Positions 24,673 to 32,626 of a DNA stretch of 64,000 nt are shown piece after piece. Below the pieces are notes generated by a model, which was not told where the DNA came from, ran no database searches, and saw only the letters and a program-made list of their open reading frames with translations. How positions within the stretch are numbered: position 1 is the first letter of the stretch; the number at the start of each line of letters is the position of its first letter. Both the position numbers and the translations under genes were made by a program. The DNA comes from Desnuesiella massiliensis (lineage in GTDB: Bacteria > Bacillota > Clostridia > Clostridiales > Clostridiaceae): assembly GCF_001403615.1 (NCBI RefSeq), contig NZ_LN879455.1:806001-870000 (forward strand), given 5' to 3'.

Positions 24673-24961
24673 AATATATAAAATTTAAACATTTACATAT
24701 ATTAATTTGACAATTTAGAATATTTTTTGTTCGTTTAATGTTAAATAATAATCAAAATTTTAAGAAAAATAAAAAAGTATAAAAATTAAATCACTATTAA
24801 TAATAGGCCAAAACTTTTTAATATTACAACTATGCTTATATGTGTTATAATATTTATGTTTATAGAGCATAAATAGGCGGTTTAAAATAAAATGATAAAT
24901 AATTTTGTAGAAAATTGCCTATATATTAAAAAAGAACAGATTAATACATGGAGGAATGAAA
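24673..24961 (+). other. AT-rich region upstream of nfnA
   Basis: About 290 bases of very AT-rich DNA. GTTATAAT near 24844 may be a -10 element for nfnAB, but no clear -35, operator or riboswitch is seen. Confidence 0.3.
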
Positions 24962-25855
24962 ATGTACAGAATAGTAAAAAAATCCTTACTAGCACCAAAT
25001 ATTTATCTCATGGACATAGAGGCGCCAAGAGTGGCTAAGTCTTGCTATCCTGGTCAATTTGTTATAGTTAAGATGGATGAAAAAGGAGAAAGAATTCCTC
25101 TTACCATCTGCGACTATGACAGAGAAAAGGGTACAGTGACTATTGTATTCCAAACCCTAGGACAATCCACTAAAGTAATGGCTACTTATGAAGAAGGTGA
25201 AGCTTTTGCAGACTTCGTAGGACCACTTGGACAACCTTCTGAAATGGTGCATGAAGATTTAGAGAGCTTAAAAGCTAAGAAGATAATGTTCATAGCTGGA
25301 GGGGTAGGAACAGCTCCAGTATATCCTCAAGTTAAATGGCTTCATGAAAAAGGCATCAAAGCAGATGTTATAGTAGGAGCTAAAACTAAGGACATAGTTA
25401 TATTAGAAGAAGAAATGAAAACTGTAGCAGAAAATCTATATATAGCTACAGATGATGGATCTTCTGGCTTTAAAGGCTTAGTTACAGATCAATTAAAGGA
25501 CTTAGTACAAAATCAAGGAAAGAAATATGATTTAGTGGTAGCTATAGGACCAATGATAATGATGAAGTTCGTAGCAATGCTTACTAAAGAATTAAATATT
25601 CCTACTATAGTAAGCTTAAATCCAATAATGGTGGATGGTACTGGTATGTGCGGTGCTTGCAGAGTAACTGTAGGTGGAGAAGTTAAGTTTGCCTGTGTTG
25701 ATGGCCCAGAGTTTGATGGACACTTAGTAAACTTTGATGAGGCTATGAGAAGACAAACTATGTATAAATCAGAAGAAGGAAGAAAGGTACTAAAGACAGA
25801 AGAAGGAGACACTCACCATCATGGTGGATGTGGCTGCGGTAGGCATAATGATTAA
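24962..25855 (+). CDS. nfnA: NfnA, NADH-binding subunit of the bifurcating transhydrogenase
   Basis: A 297-residue FAD/[2Fe-2S] protein related to PyrK and sulfide dehydrogenase subunits. With NfnB it couples NADH and reduced ferredoxin oxidation to the formation of two NADPH. The ATG at 24956 is only one base behind GGAGG, so the ATG at 24962 is preferred. An FAD-binding barrel (about 1-100, with PLTICDYDREKGTV) is followed by the NAD domain (IAGGVGTAPVYPQVKWL). The cluster loop is DGTGMCGACRVTVGGEVKFAC. The tail is unusual, His/Gly/Cys-rich (HHHGGCGCG). NfnB follows after 42 bases, as in C. kluyveri. Confidence 0.93.
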   Translation: MYRIVKKSLLAPNIYLMDIEAPRVAKSCYPGQFVIVKMDEKGERIPLTICDYDREKGTVTIVFQTLGQSTKVMATYEEGEAFADFVGPLGQPSEMVHEDLESLKAKKIMFIAGGVGTAPVYPQVKWLHEKGIKADVIVGAKTKDIVILEEEMKTVAENLYIATDDGSSGFKGLVTDQLKDLVQNQGKKYDLVVAIGPMIMMKFVAMLTKELNIPTIVSLNPIMVDGTGMCGACRVTVGGEVKFACVDGPEFDGHLVNFDEAMRRQTMYKSEEGRKVLKTEEGDTHHHGGCGCGRHND

Positions 25856-25897
25856 TAATCATTATGTGCGCGAAAGGAATACAAGGAGGGATAAATA

Positions 25898-27280
25898 ATG
25901 GATAGAATGAAGAGAACCCCAATAAAAGAACAAGATCCAAAAGTAAGAGCTAATAATTTTGAAGAAGTATGTTTAGGATATTCCTTAGAGGAAGCAGTTT
26001 TGGAAGCATCAAGATGCTTAAATTGCAAAAACCCAAGATGTGTTGGGGATTGTCCTGTTTCTATTAACATACCAGAATTTATAGAGCAAGTTAAAAGTGG
26101 TAACATAGAAGAAGCAGCAAAGATTATTGCTAAATCTAGTGCACTGCCAGCAGTTTGTGGAAGAGTCTGTCCACAAGAAAGCCAATGTGAAGGAAAATGT
26201 GTCCTTGGCATAAAAGGTGAAGCAGTAGCTATAGGAAAGCTTGAAAGATTTGTAGCGGACTGGTCAAGAGAAAACAAGGTAGACTTAAGTGAAGTAGAAG
26301 AAAATAAGAATAAAAAGGTTGCAGTAATAGGAAGTGGACCAGCAGGGCTTACCTGTGCAGGCGACTTAGCCAAAAAAGGCTATAATGTAACTATATTTGA
26401 AGCACTACATGAGCCAGGTGGAGTTTTAGTATATGGTATTCCGGAGTTCAGGCTTCCAAAGGATACTGTAGTTAAGCATGAAATAGAGAATGTTAAAAAG
26501 CTTGGAGTAAAAATTGAAACTAATGTTATAGTGGGAAGAACTGTAACTATAGATGAGCTTATGGAGGAAGAAGGCTTTGAGGCAGTATTCATAGGCTCTG
26601 GAGCAGGACTTCCAAACTTTATGGGCATACCAGGTGAAAATGCTAATGGGGTAGCTTCTGCTAACGAATTCTTAACAAGAAACAACCTTATGAAGGCCTT
26701 CAAGGAAGAGTACTCCACTCCTATAAGAGTTGGACAGAAGGTAGCTGTAGTAGGGGGAGGAAATGTGGCTATGGACGCTGCTAGAACTGCTTTAAGACTA
26801 GGAGCAGAGGTTCACATAGTTTATAGAAGATCTGAATCAGAGCTTCCAGCAAGAGTAGAAGAAGTACATCATGCTAAGGAAGAAGGAGTAATCTTTGACC
26901 TTTTAACTAACCCTACAGAAATATTAACCGATGAAAAAGGCTGGGTTAGCGGAATGAAATGCGTAAGAATGGAGCTTGGAGAGCCTGATGCTTCAGGAAG
27001 AAGAAAGCCAGTAGAAGTTCCAAATTCTGAGTTTATCATGGATGTGGACACAGTAATCATGTCCTTAGGAACTTCACCAAATCCATTGATTTCATCAACT
27101 ACAAAGGGTCTAGATATAAATAAGAGAAAATGTATCATTGCTGAAGAAGAAACAGGTTTAACCTCTAGAGAAAGGGTATATGCTGGAGGAGATGCTGTTA
27201 CAGGAGCAGCTACAGTTATTTTAGCTATGGGTGCTGGTAAGAAGGCTGCTAAGGCTATTGATGAGTTCTTAAGTAAATAA
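25898..27280 (+). CDS. nfnB: NfnB, NADPH-binding subunit (glutamate synthase small-subunit-like)
   Basis: A 460-residue FAD/iron-sulfur protein of the GltD-like family. Next to nfnA it is best read as NfnB, the subunit carrying the bifurcating FAD, two [4Fe-4S] clusters and the NADPH site. N-terminal cluster Cys are in ASRCLNCKNPRCVGDCPVSI and CGRVCPQESQCEGKC. FAD loop: AVIGSGPAGLTCAGDLAKKG. NADPH loop: AVVGGGNVAMDAARTALRLG, followed by IVYRRSESELPAR. C-terminal: VYAGGDAVTGAATVILAMGAGK. No GltB large subunit is nearby, which argues against glutamate synthase. AAGGAGGG lies before the ATG. Confidence 0.93.
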   Translation: MDRMKRTPIKEQDPKVRANNFEEVCLGYSLEEAVLEASRCLNCKNPRCVGDCPVSINIPEFIEQVKSGNIEEAAKIIAKSSALPAVCGRVCPQESQCEGKCVLGIKGEAVAIGKLERFVADWSRENKVDLSEVEENKNKKVAVIGSGPAGLTCAGDLAKKGYNVTIFEALHEPGGVLVYGIPEFRLPKDTVVKHEIENVKKLGVKIETNVIVGRTVTIDELMEEEGFEAVFIGSGAGLPNFMGIPGENANGVASANEFLTRNNLMKAFKEEYSTPIRVGQKVAVVGGGNVAMDAARTALRLGAEVHIVYRRSESELPARVEEVHHAKEEGVIFDLLTNPTEILTDEKGWVSGMKCVRMELGEPDASGRRKPVEVPNSEFIMDVDTVIMSLGTSPNPLISSTTKGLDINKRKCIIAEEETGLTSRERVYAGGDAVTGAATVILAMGAGKKAAKAIDEFLSK

Positions 27281-27305
27281 AAATTACGAAAAAATATGAA
27301 TTTAT

Positions 27306-27334
27306 AAAGCGTGGCTAATGATTAGCCGCGCTTT
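27306..27334 (+). terminator. Terminator after nfnAB
   Basis: AAAGCGTGGCTAAT and ATTAGCCGCGCTTT form a long stem with one G-U pair, followed by GCTTTTA. The inner part CTAATGATTAGCCGC is shared with the hairpin at 31280-31306. Confidence 0.8.
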
Positions 27335-27582
27335 GCTTTTATAAAAATATAATCATAGATTTTTCGCAGAGTAGAAAAATTAAATATAATTGTGCATTGT
27401 GAATTGTGAACCGTGAATTAAAAAGTCATTTTCGTAGTTTTCCATTTGATTTATTCTTTGACTTTTGTAGTTTTTTATCAGAGTTAAGGGTCTTGTATAT
27501 GTATATAATCATTGTTATAATTTAAAAATATAATAAAATAATAATTAGTTAATAAATGCTATTATAAGAAAAGGGTGATAAT
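27335..27582 (+). other. Non-coding stretch with short GTGAATT repeats
   Basis: About 250 bases without a gene. GTGCATTGTGAATTGTGAA and CCGTGAATT (about 27392-27419) form a small imperfect direct repeat. The remainder is AT-rich and presumably holds the promoter of the glycosylase gene. No clear operator is seen. Confidence 0.4.
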
Positions 27583-28530
27583 ATGGATTTTAAAAATATA
27601 GAGGTTTTTGAGGATAGAGTTGTTATAAAAGAGGCTAAAAATTTTGAGTTACCTCATGTTTTTGATTGTGGTCAATGTTTTAGATGGGATAGGCAACCGA
27701 ATGGAAGTTATATAGGTGTAGCTTTTAATAGGGTAATTGAAGTGGAGAAAAGTGGAGAGGATGTAATTTTACATAATTGTAGTGAAAAAGATTTTTATGA
27801 TATATGGATTGAGTATTTTGATTTAAACAGAAACTATAATGACATAAAGGTTGAGCTAAGTAAGGATGAGCTCTTAGGCAAATCTGTAGATTTTGGCTAT
27901 GGCATAAGAATATTAAAACAAGATCCTTTTGAAATAACTCTATCCTTTATTATATCTGCTAACAATAGAATACCTATGATAAAGAGAGTTATAAAAAATA
28001 TAAGCATGAAGTGGGGAAAGCCTATGGAATATAAAGGTCAGGTTTACTATAGCTTTCCAAAGATTGAAGTGTTAAAAGAAGTTAGTCAAGAAGATTTAGA
28101 AGCTTGTGGTGTAGGTTTTAGAGGAAAGTACATAAAAGATACAGTAGATAAAATATATCAATGTAATAAATATATAGAAGAGAACGCTCACGCTGTCCAA
28201 GAGGAGAAAGAAATTATTAAATATGATTTAAAGAGCATTAAGGCATCAAGTGATGATGAATGTCACTGCAGATTACAAGATTTTTCCGGTATTGGGCCAA
28301 AGGTAGCGGATTGTATAATGCTTTTTTCCATGCAAAAATATTCTGCTTTTCCGGTGGATGTATGGGTTAAGAGAGCAATGCAGCATTTTTACTTAGCTCC
28401 AGATGTTTCCTTAAAAAAGATAAGGGATTTTGGAAGAAATAAATTTGGAGAGTTGTCCGGCTTTGCTCAGCAATATTTATTTTATTATGCAAGAGAGAAT
28501 AATATAAATGTAGAGTCAGAGACAAAATAA
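27583..28530 (+). CDS. ogg: 8-oxoguanine DNA glycosylase, OGG1 family
   Basis: A 315-residue base-excision repair enzyme removing 8-oxoguanine and nicking the strand. The N-terminal OGG domain has ELPHVFDCGQCFRWDRQPNG. The helix-hairpin-helix-GPD domain has FSGIGPKVADCIMLFSMQKY followed by AFPVDVWVKRAM. The Lys in GPKVADC is the Schiff-base nucleophile and the Asp in PVDVW the catalytic acid, aligned with human OGG1 (GTKVADC ... PVDVH). OGG1-type enzymes are rare in bacteria but known in clostridia. AAGGGTGA precedes the ATG. Confidence 0.94.
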   Translation: MDFKNIEVFEDRVVIKEAKNFELPHVFDCGQCFRWDRQPNGSYIGVAFNRVIEVEKSGEDVILHNCSEKDFYDIWIEYFDLNRNYNDIKVELSKDELLGKSVDFGYGIRILKQDPFEITLSFIISANNRIPMIKRVIKNISMKWGKPMEYKGQVYYSFPKIEVLKEVSQEDLEACGVGFRGKYIKDTVDKIYQCNKYIEENAHAVQEEKEIIKYDLKSIKASSDDECHCRLQDFSGIGPKVADCIMLFSMQKYSAFPVDVWVKRAMQHFYLAPDVSLKKIRDFGRNKFGELSGFAQQYLFYYARENNINVESETK

Positions 28531-28540
28531 TTAATAACAT

Positions 28541-28592
28541 CTAAGATACTAAAAATCAGGAGAAGATGCTCCAGGGTTTTTAGTATCTTTTT
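28541..28592 (+). terminator. Terminator after ogg
   Basis: AGATACTAAAAA and TTTTTAGTATCT pair perfectly around a loop containing a smaller GGAG/CTCC hairpin, followed by TTTTTATTT. Confidence 0.8.
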
Positions 28593-28660
28593 ATTTAGTA
28601 ATGAATACTTTTTTAAGCTCATTTATTTAGAAAATTTAAAATAATTTAATAATTAAAACT

Positions 28661-28678
28661 TTGTTATGTTTTTAACTT
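28661..28678 (+). promoter_or_regulatory. Possible Rex site upstream of the hydrogenase gene
   Basis: TTGTTATGTTTTTAACTT has a perfect TTGTTA half and TAAC of the second half with the correct six-base spacing. A TATAAT-like box follows at about 28685. Hydrogenase genes are Rex targets in some clostridia. Confidence 0.4.
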
Positions 28679-28816
28679 TACTCTGTTATAATAATAATAA
28701 CTAGTTTTTATCGGACTTTCAGAAACTGTACTACTGTTTTTAGAAAAAAATAAAATACAATATGAGAGTTTGTATTTAGAATTTCATATTTATAAATTTT
28801 AGAGGGGGACAAAAAA

Positions 28817-30307
28817 ATGTTTGTTTTCGAAACTCAATTAAAAAAATTAAAGCATGAAGTATTAAAGCATGTAGCTGTTTTAGCTAAGGAAGATAGGCTT
28901 ACTAAAGAGGAACTGGAAAAAGTACCTTATGATATAATACAAGGAGATAAACCTCAGTACAGATGCTGTGTTTATAAAGAAAGAGCTATAGTAAATGAAA
29001 GAGTAAAATTGGCTGCAGGATATTTGCCAGATGGATTACAAAGTGAAGAACTGGTAGATATAAGACCAGAGGAACAGATAATATATGTTATTGAAGCAGC
29101 CTGTGATAGATGTCCTATTAATAAGTATACTGTAACAGAAGCCTGTAGAGGATGTATAGCCCATAAATGTATGGAAGTTTGCCCTGCAAAGGCTGTAACT
29201 AAGGTCATGGGCAAGGCTTATATAAATCAAGAGTTATGCAAAGAATGCGGTATGTGTAAGAAAGTATGTCCCTATAATGCTATATCAGAGGTGCTAAGAC
29301 CATGTAAGGTGTCTTGCCCAACAGGAGCCTTAGATGTAAATACAGAGGACAGAAGGGCTATGATAAAGGAGTCAGATTGTATTAACTGTGGAAGCTGTAT
29401 GGCGGCATGCCCTTTTGGTGCTATATCAGATAAAAGCTTAATTGTATCTGTAGCTAGCAGATTATCTAGAGGAAGAAAAATGTATGCAGTGGTAGCGCCA
29501 GCTATTGCCGGACAATTTGGAAATAAAGTTACTATGGGACAAGTTAAAGAAGCATTTAAGCAGTTAGGTTTTAAGGATATGGTAGAAGCTGCTTGCGGTG
29601 CAGATGTGGTTACAGTGCATGAAAGTAAAGAATTTGTTCATAGAATGGAAAATGGAGATAAGTACATGACAAACTCCTGTTGTCCAGGATTTTTAAGCTT
29701 TATTGAAAAGAAATTTCCAAGTGAGGTAGATAGAATATCTACTACTGTATCCCCTATGGTAGCTACAGCTAGATATATAAAGAAAAATGATCCAGAAGCT
29801 AAGGTGGTATTTGTAGGACCTTGTACTGCTAAAAAGAGTGAGGCTTTAAGAACAAGTATAAGGGATGCAGTAGATTATGTATTGACCTTTGAAGAGATAG
29901 CAGCTTTGATGGATGCCTTTAATATTGACCCGGAAAACTGTAATGAATCAGTGGTAGAGGATGCTTCAACCTATGGAAGAGGATTCGCGGCAGGAGGAGG
30001 ACTTACAGCGGCTATAGAAAACTACGTTAAAGAAAGTGGTACCTCAGTGGATTTCAAGCCAGTGAAGGTAAGTGGTGGTATGGAAATAAAGAGAACAATG
30101 ACCATGGCTAAAGTAGGAAAGCTTGAAGGAAACTTTATAGAAGGAATGATGTGCGAAGGTGGATGTATAGGTGGACCAGCCACTGTGCTACCTATATTAA
30201 AGTCTAAAGGCTTATTAAATAAATTTAATAACCTTTCAACTAAAAAAACAGTACTTTCCAATGAAAAAATAGAAGATTTTCATGAAATAAATTTAGAAAG
30301 GCTGTAA
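28817..30307 (+). CDS. Monomeric [FeFe] hydrogenase, group B type
   Basis: A 496-residue iron-only hydrogenase, presumably linking ferredoxin to H2. The N-terminal part has extra Cys motifs (ACDRCPINKYTVTEACRGC, then CMEVCP) and two ferredoxin clusters (CKECGMCKKVCPYNAI and CINCGSCMAACPFGAI). The H-cluster domain follows: CGAD near 259, L1 motif TNSCCPGFL, L2 VGPCTAKKSEA and L3 EGMMCEGGCIGGP. The L1 Gly-Phe in place of Ala-Trp and the N-terminal layout fit group B enzymes rather than the classical HydA1. The catalytic direction is unknown. It is monocistronic, with GAGGGGG before the ATG. Confidence 0.9.
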   Translation: MFVFETQLKKLKHEVLKHVAVLAKEDRLTKEELEKVPYDIIQGDKPQYRCCVYKERAIVNERVKLAAGYLPDGLQSEELVDIRPEEQIIYVIEAACDRCPINKYTVTEACRGCIAHKCMEVCPAKAVTKVMGKAYINQELCKECGMCKKVCPYNAISEVLRPCKVSCPTGALDVNTEDRRAMIKESDCINCGSCMAACPFGAISDKSLIVSVASRLSRGRKMYAVVAPAIAGQFGNKVTMGQVKEAFKQLGFKDMVEAACGADVVTVHESKEFVHRMENGDKYMTNSCCPGFLSFIEKKFPSEVDRISTTVSPMVATARYIKKNDPEAKVVFVGPCTAKKSEALRTSIRDAVDYVLTFEEIAALMDAFNIDPENCNESVVEDASTYGRGFAAGGGLTAAIENYVKESGTSVDFKPVKVSGGMEIKRTMTMAKVGKLEGNFIEGMMCEGGCIGGPATVLPILKSKGLLNKFNNLSTKKTVLSNEKIEDFHEINLERL

Positions 30308-30475
30308 TATATTTCTTTTAAAATGAAAGAATAAAGAGAAGTCATTAATTCTGATGATTCTCTTTATTTTTTTTACATTGTTTTGTTATAATGTTTATAA
30401 GAGTACAAATTTTTACAAAGATTATCATCTTTAGATAAAGATTATTATTTTACGGTGAGAGAGGAATAGTGCTTT

Positions 30476-31177
30476 ATGAAGAGGTTTCTAAAAGAATATA
30501 AAGCTCAAATAATTCTTGGTATACTTATATTGTTTTTAATGTTTATAGCCTATGAGTATTATTATAAATACTCTGAAATCTTTAAAAATCCTCATAGGAT
30601 TAAGAAATTTATAATGAGTTACGGCAATTATAGCATCTTGGCTTTTATAATTCTTCAAATACTCCAGGTTATAGCATTTTTTATACCTGGAGAACTGGTA
30701 CAAATTGCAGGAGGATATATTTATGGTACTCTTTGGGGAACTATAATATCTTTACTGGGGATAACCTTAGGCAGCGCTATGGCTTATTCTATATCTAATA
30801 GATTTGGTAAACCCTTTGTTAAAAAGTTAATTTCCCAAAAGGATACATGGCTCCTTCATAAGCTTGAAGAGCTAAATTCAAAGGGTAGCGAAGGTAATAA
30901 GTTGAATAAGGTGATTCTAGTATTATATCTGATTCCTGGAATACCTAAAGATATTTTAGCGTACATATGTGGTATTTTAGAAATTACCTTTAAAGATTTT
31001 ATTTTATACTCTACTTTAGGAAGGATACCAGGAATATTCATATCTGCTTATTTTGGTGCAAAATTTTCTAAGGATAATATGATAATGCTTATTATAATTG
31101 CGGTGGTTATGACTGCGTTATTTCTTGTAGGGGTCTTAAAAGGGAAGAGTATTATTTCAAAGATTACGCATAAATAA
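30476..31177 (+). CDS. TVP38/TMEM64 (DedA-like) membrane protein
   Basis: A 233-residue inner-membrane protein of the VTT/SNARE-associated family. Hydrophobic segments lie at about 12-30, 50-75, 85-105, 145-185 and 195-225. The family core is FIPGELVQIAGGYIYGTLWG, then GSAMAYSISNRFGKPFV and YLIPGIPKDILAYICGI. Members are linked to lipid scrambling and membrane homeostasis. The exact role is not established. It appears monocistronic, with a weak GAGAGG about 11 bases before the ATG. Confidence 0.88.
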   Translation: MKRFLKEYKAQIILGILILFLMFIAYEYYYKYSEIFKNPHRIKKFIMSYGNYSILAFIILQILQVIAFFIPGELVQIAGGYIYGTLWGTIISLLGITLGSAMAYSISNRFGKPFVKKLISQKDTWLLHKLEELNSKGSEGNKLNKVILVLYLIPGIPKDILAYICGILEITFKDFILYSTLGRIPGIFISAYFGAKFSKDNMIMLIIIAVVMTALFLVGVLKGKSIISKITHK

Positions 31178-31279
31178 TAATGGACAGGTAACTTTTATTT
31201 AATGGCTAACGCAGGATTCGAAGAACTCAATAAAGAAAAATTTTTTTCCACTAATGTTACAAAGAATTGTGGAATTAAA

Positions 31280-31306
31280 AACTGCGACTAATGATTAGCC
31301 GCAGTT
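31280..31306 (+). terminator. Hairpin between convergent genes
   Basis: AACTGCG and CGCAGTT flank CTAATGATTAG with one A-C mismatch, followed by ACTTTTA. It likely ends the TVP38 gene and perhaps the convergent TIGR01906 gene. It shares its core with the nfnAB terminator. Confidence 0.65.
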
Positions 31307-31340
31307 ACTTTTAAAAAATATAAATTGTAGGTTTTATGAA

Positions 31341-31982
31341 TTAAGAAAATTGCTTCTTAGTTTTCTTGTAACAAATCAATAATATAATTGATAGTATTAA
31401 TAGCATCACAAGTATTAATACCGCACAGTGAAAGAAAAACTCTTGGGGAAGTACTGTTATTATAGGATCCTTCACTGGATCAAAGAGCCAGTAGTCGTTT
31501 TTAAAGAATAATTTATGAAAAATAGTAAAGGACTTATCAAAATCTATGACAAAGGGTAGGGCTAAGGTTATAGGAAGTATTAATAATAAATAGGCTGTAA
31601 TTTTTAAAAATCCAAATTGTCTCTTTTTAAATAGGTAAAAACCGGAGGCTAAGCCTAAAACTAAGCATGTCCAAAACAAGTAATTGAATTTAATAAATAT
31701 AGCCTTTACCTCCTCAAAGTGAATTTTACCTTCTCTAGACATAGCGAAGGTATTAAATTTTAACTCAGATTTATTATAGGGATCTAGATAATCTATCAAT
31801 GTATTATAATCTTTAATTATGGCTGTCTTTTCAAAACCTGATTCTTGAGAAATCTTTAGGTAATCTATATCAAAATAATATAGTTGTTTAAAATTTAAAG
31901 TAAATTTTACTGACAGTGAAATAAGAGTTAGAGCTATTAGTAACGAACATACAAAACTGAAAAATTTTTTTGACATTAACAT
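31341..31982 (-). CDS. TIGR01906/DUF1461 integral membrane protein
   Basis: A 213-residue membrane protein of the clostridial TIGR01906 (DUF1461) family. The GTG at 31991 lies in the Shine-Dalgarno GAGGTG, so the ATG at 31982 is chosen. Helix about 5-27, then an extracellular domain containing the family motif region DYNTLIDYLDPYN and HFEEVKAIF, and three further helices (about 95-113, 122-145, 183-208). Members usually have the DP-F-H motif seen here as FDPVKDPIITVLPQEFFFHC. The function is unknown. Convergent with the TVP38 gene. Confidence 0.82.
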   Translation of the reverse strand: MLMSKKFFSFVCSLLIALTLISLSVKFTLNFKQLYYFDIDYLKISQESGFEKTAIIKDYNTLIDYLDPYNKSELKFNTFAMSREGKIHFEEVKAIFIKFNYLFWTCLVLGLASGFYLFKKRQFGFLKITAYLLLILPITLALPFVIDFDKSFTIFHKLFFKNDYWLFDPVKDPIITVLPQEFFFHCAVLILVMLLILSIILLICYKKTKKQFS

Positions 31983-32216
31983 TATAAACACCTCATTTTT
32001 AGGGAATAATCATATATGTATTTGTGATTTTAGGTCATATAAACTATTATATATGAAAAATTTAAATATAAAAATAGCAATATTTAATAATCAAGAGAAA
32101 ATATATGTAATATTTAAATATTTAGAGTTATTTCATTTAAACGGCAAAATTTGAATACTAAAGATAGATGAATAAATTTGAATTTGGTTGAAGCTTTCTT
32201 TATTATAATAATTGTA

Positions 32217-32243
32217 TTAGCACTCAACATTAACGAGTGCTAA
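32217..32243 (+). promoter_or_regulatory. CIRCE operator (HrcA) upstream of groESL
   Basis: TTAGCACTC-N9-GAGTGCTAA is a perfect match to the CIRCE inverted repeat. TATAAT at 32204-32209 lies just upstream, so HrcA would cover the transcription start. The rest of the 310-base gap is AT-rich with no other clear element. Confidence 0.97.
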
Positions 32244-32300
32244 TAAAATGATTAAGTGAATAATTAAAAATATATAAAAATACTTTAAGGAGGGGTTTTA

Positions 32301-32585
32301 ATGAGAATTAAGCCACTTGGAGACAGAGTTGTTATTAAAAGATTAGAAGCTGAGGAAAAAACAAAAAGCGGAATAGTATTGACAGGTACAGCAAAGGAGA
32401 AGCCACAAGAAGCTGAGGTTGTAGCAGTAGGACCAGGCGGATATGTAGATGGAAAAGAAGTTAGAATGGAAGTTAAAGTAGGAGATAAAGTATTATTCTC
32501 CAAATATGCTGGAACAGAAGTTAAAATAGACGGAGAAGAGTATACTATTCTAAAACAAGATGACATATTAGCAATTGTGGAGTAA
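32301..32585 (+). CDS. groES: Co-chaperonin GroES
   Basis: A 94-residue heptameric lid of the GroEL chaperonin. It has the N-terminal signature IKPLGDRVVIKRLEAEEKTK, the mobile loop (TKSGIVLTGTAKEKPQEA) and the C-terminal ILKQDDILAIVE. The length fits the family. AAGGAGGGG precedes the ATG. It is the first gene of groES-groEL under CIRCE control. Confidence 0.98.
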   Translation: MRIKPLGDRVVIKRLEAEEKTKSGIVLTGTAKEKPQEAEVVAVGPGGYVDGKEVRMEVKVGDKVLFSKYAGTEVKIDGEEYTILKQDDILAIVE

Positions 32586-32626
32586 ATTGTATTTAGATTT
32601 AGGTAGAAAATAGGAGGGTAAATTAA

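Noticed and set aside
25898..27280. Glutamate synthase small subunit (gltD)
   Set aside because: No gltB is present and nfnA lies directly upstream, so NfnB is the better reading.
20530..31220. Similar ATAATGGA...ACTTTTA strings at 20535 and 31180
   Set aside because: The similarity is limited to short AT-rich words and does not extend into a clear repeat.
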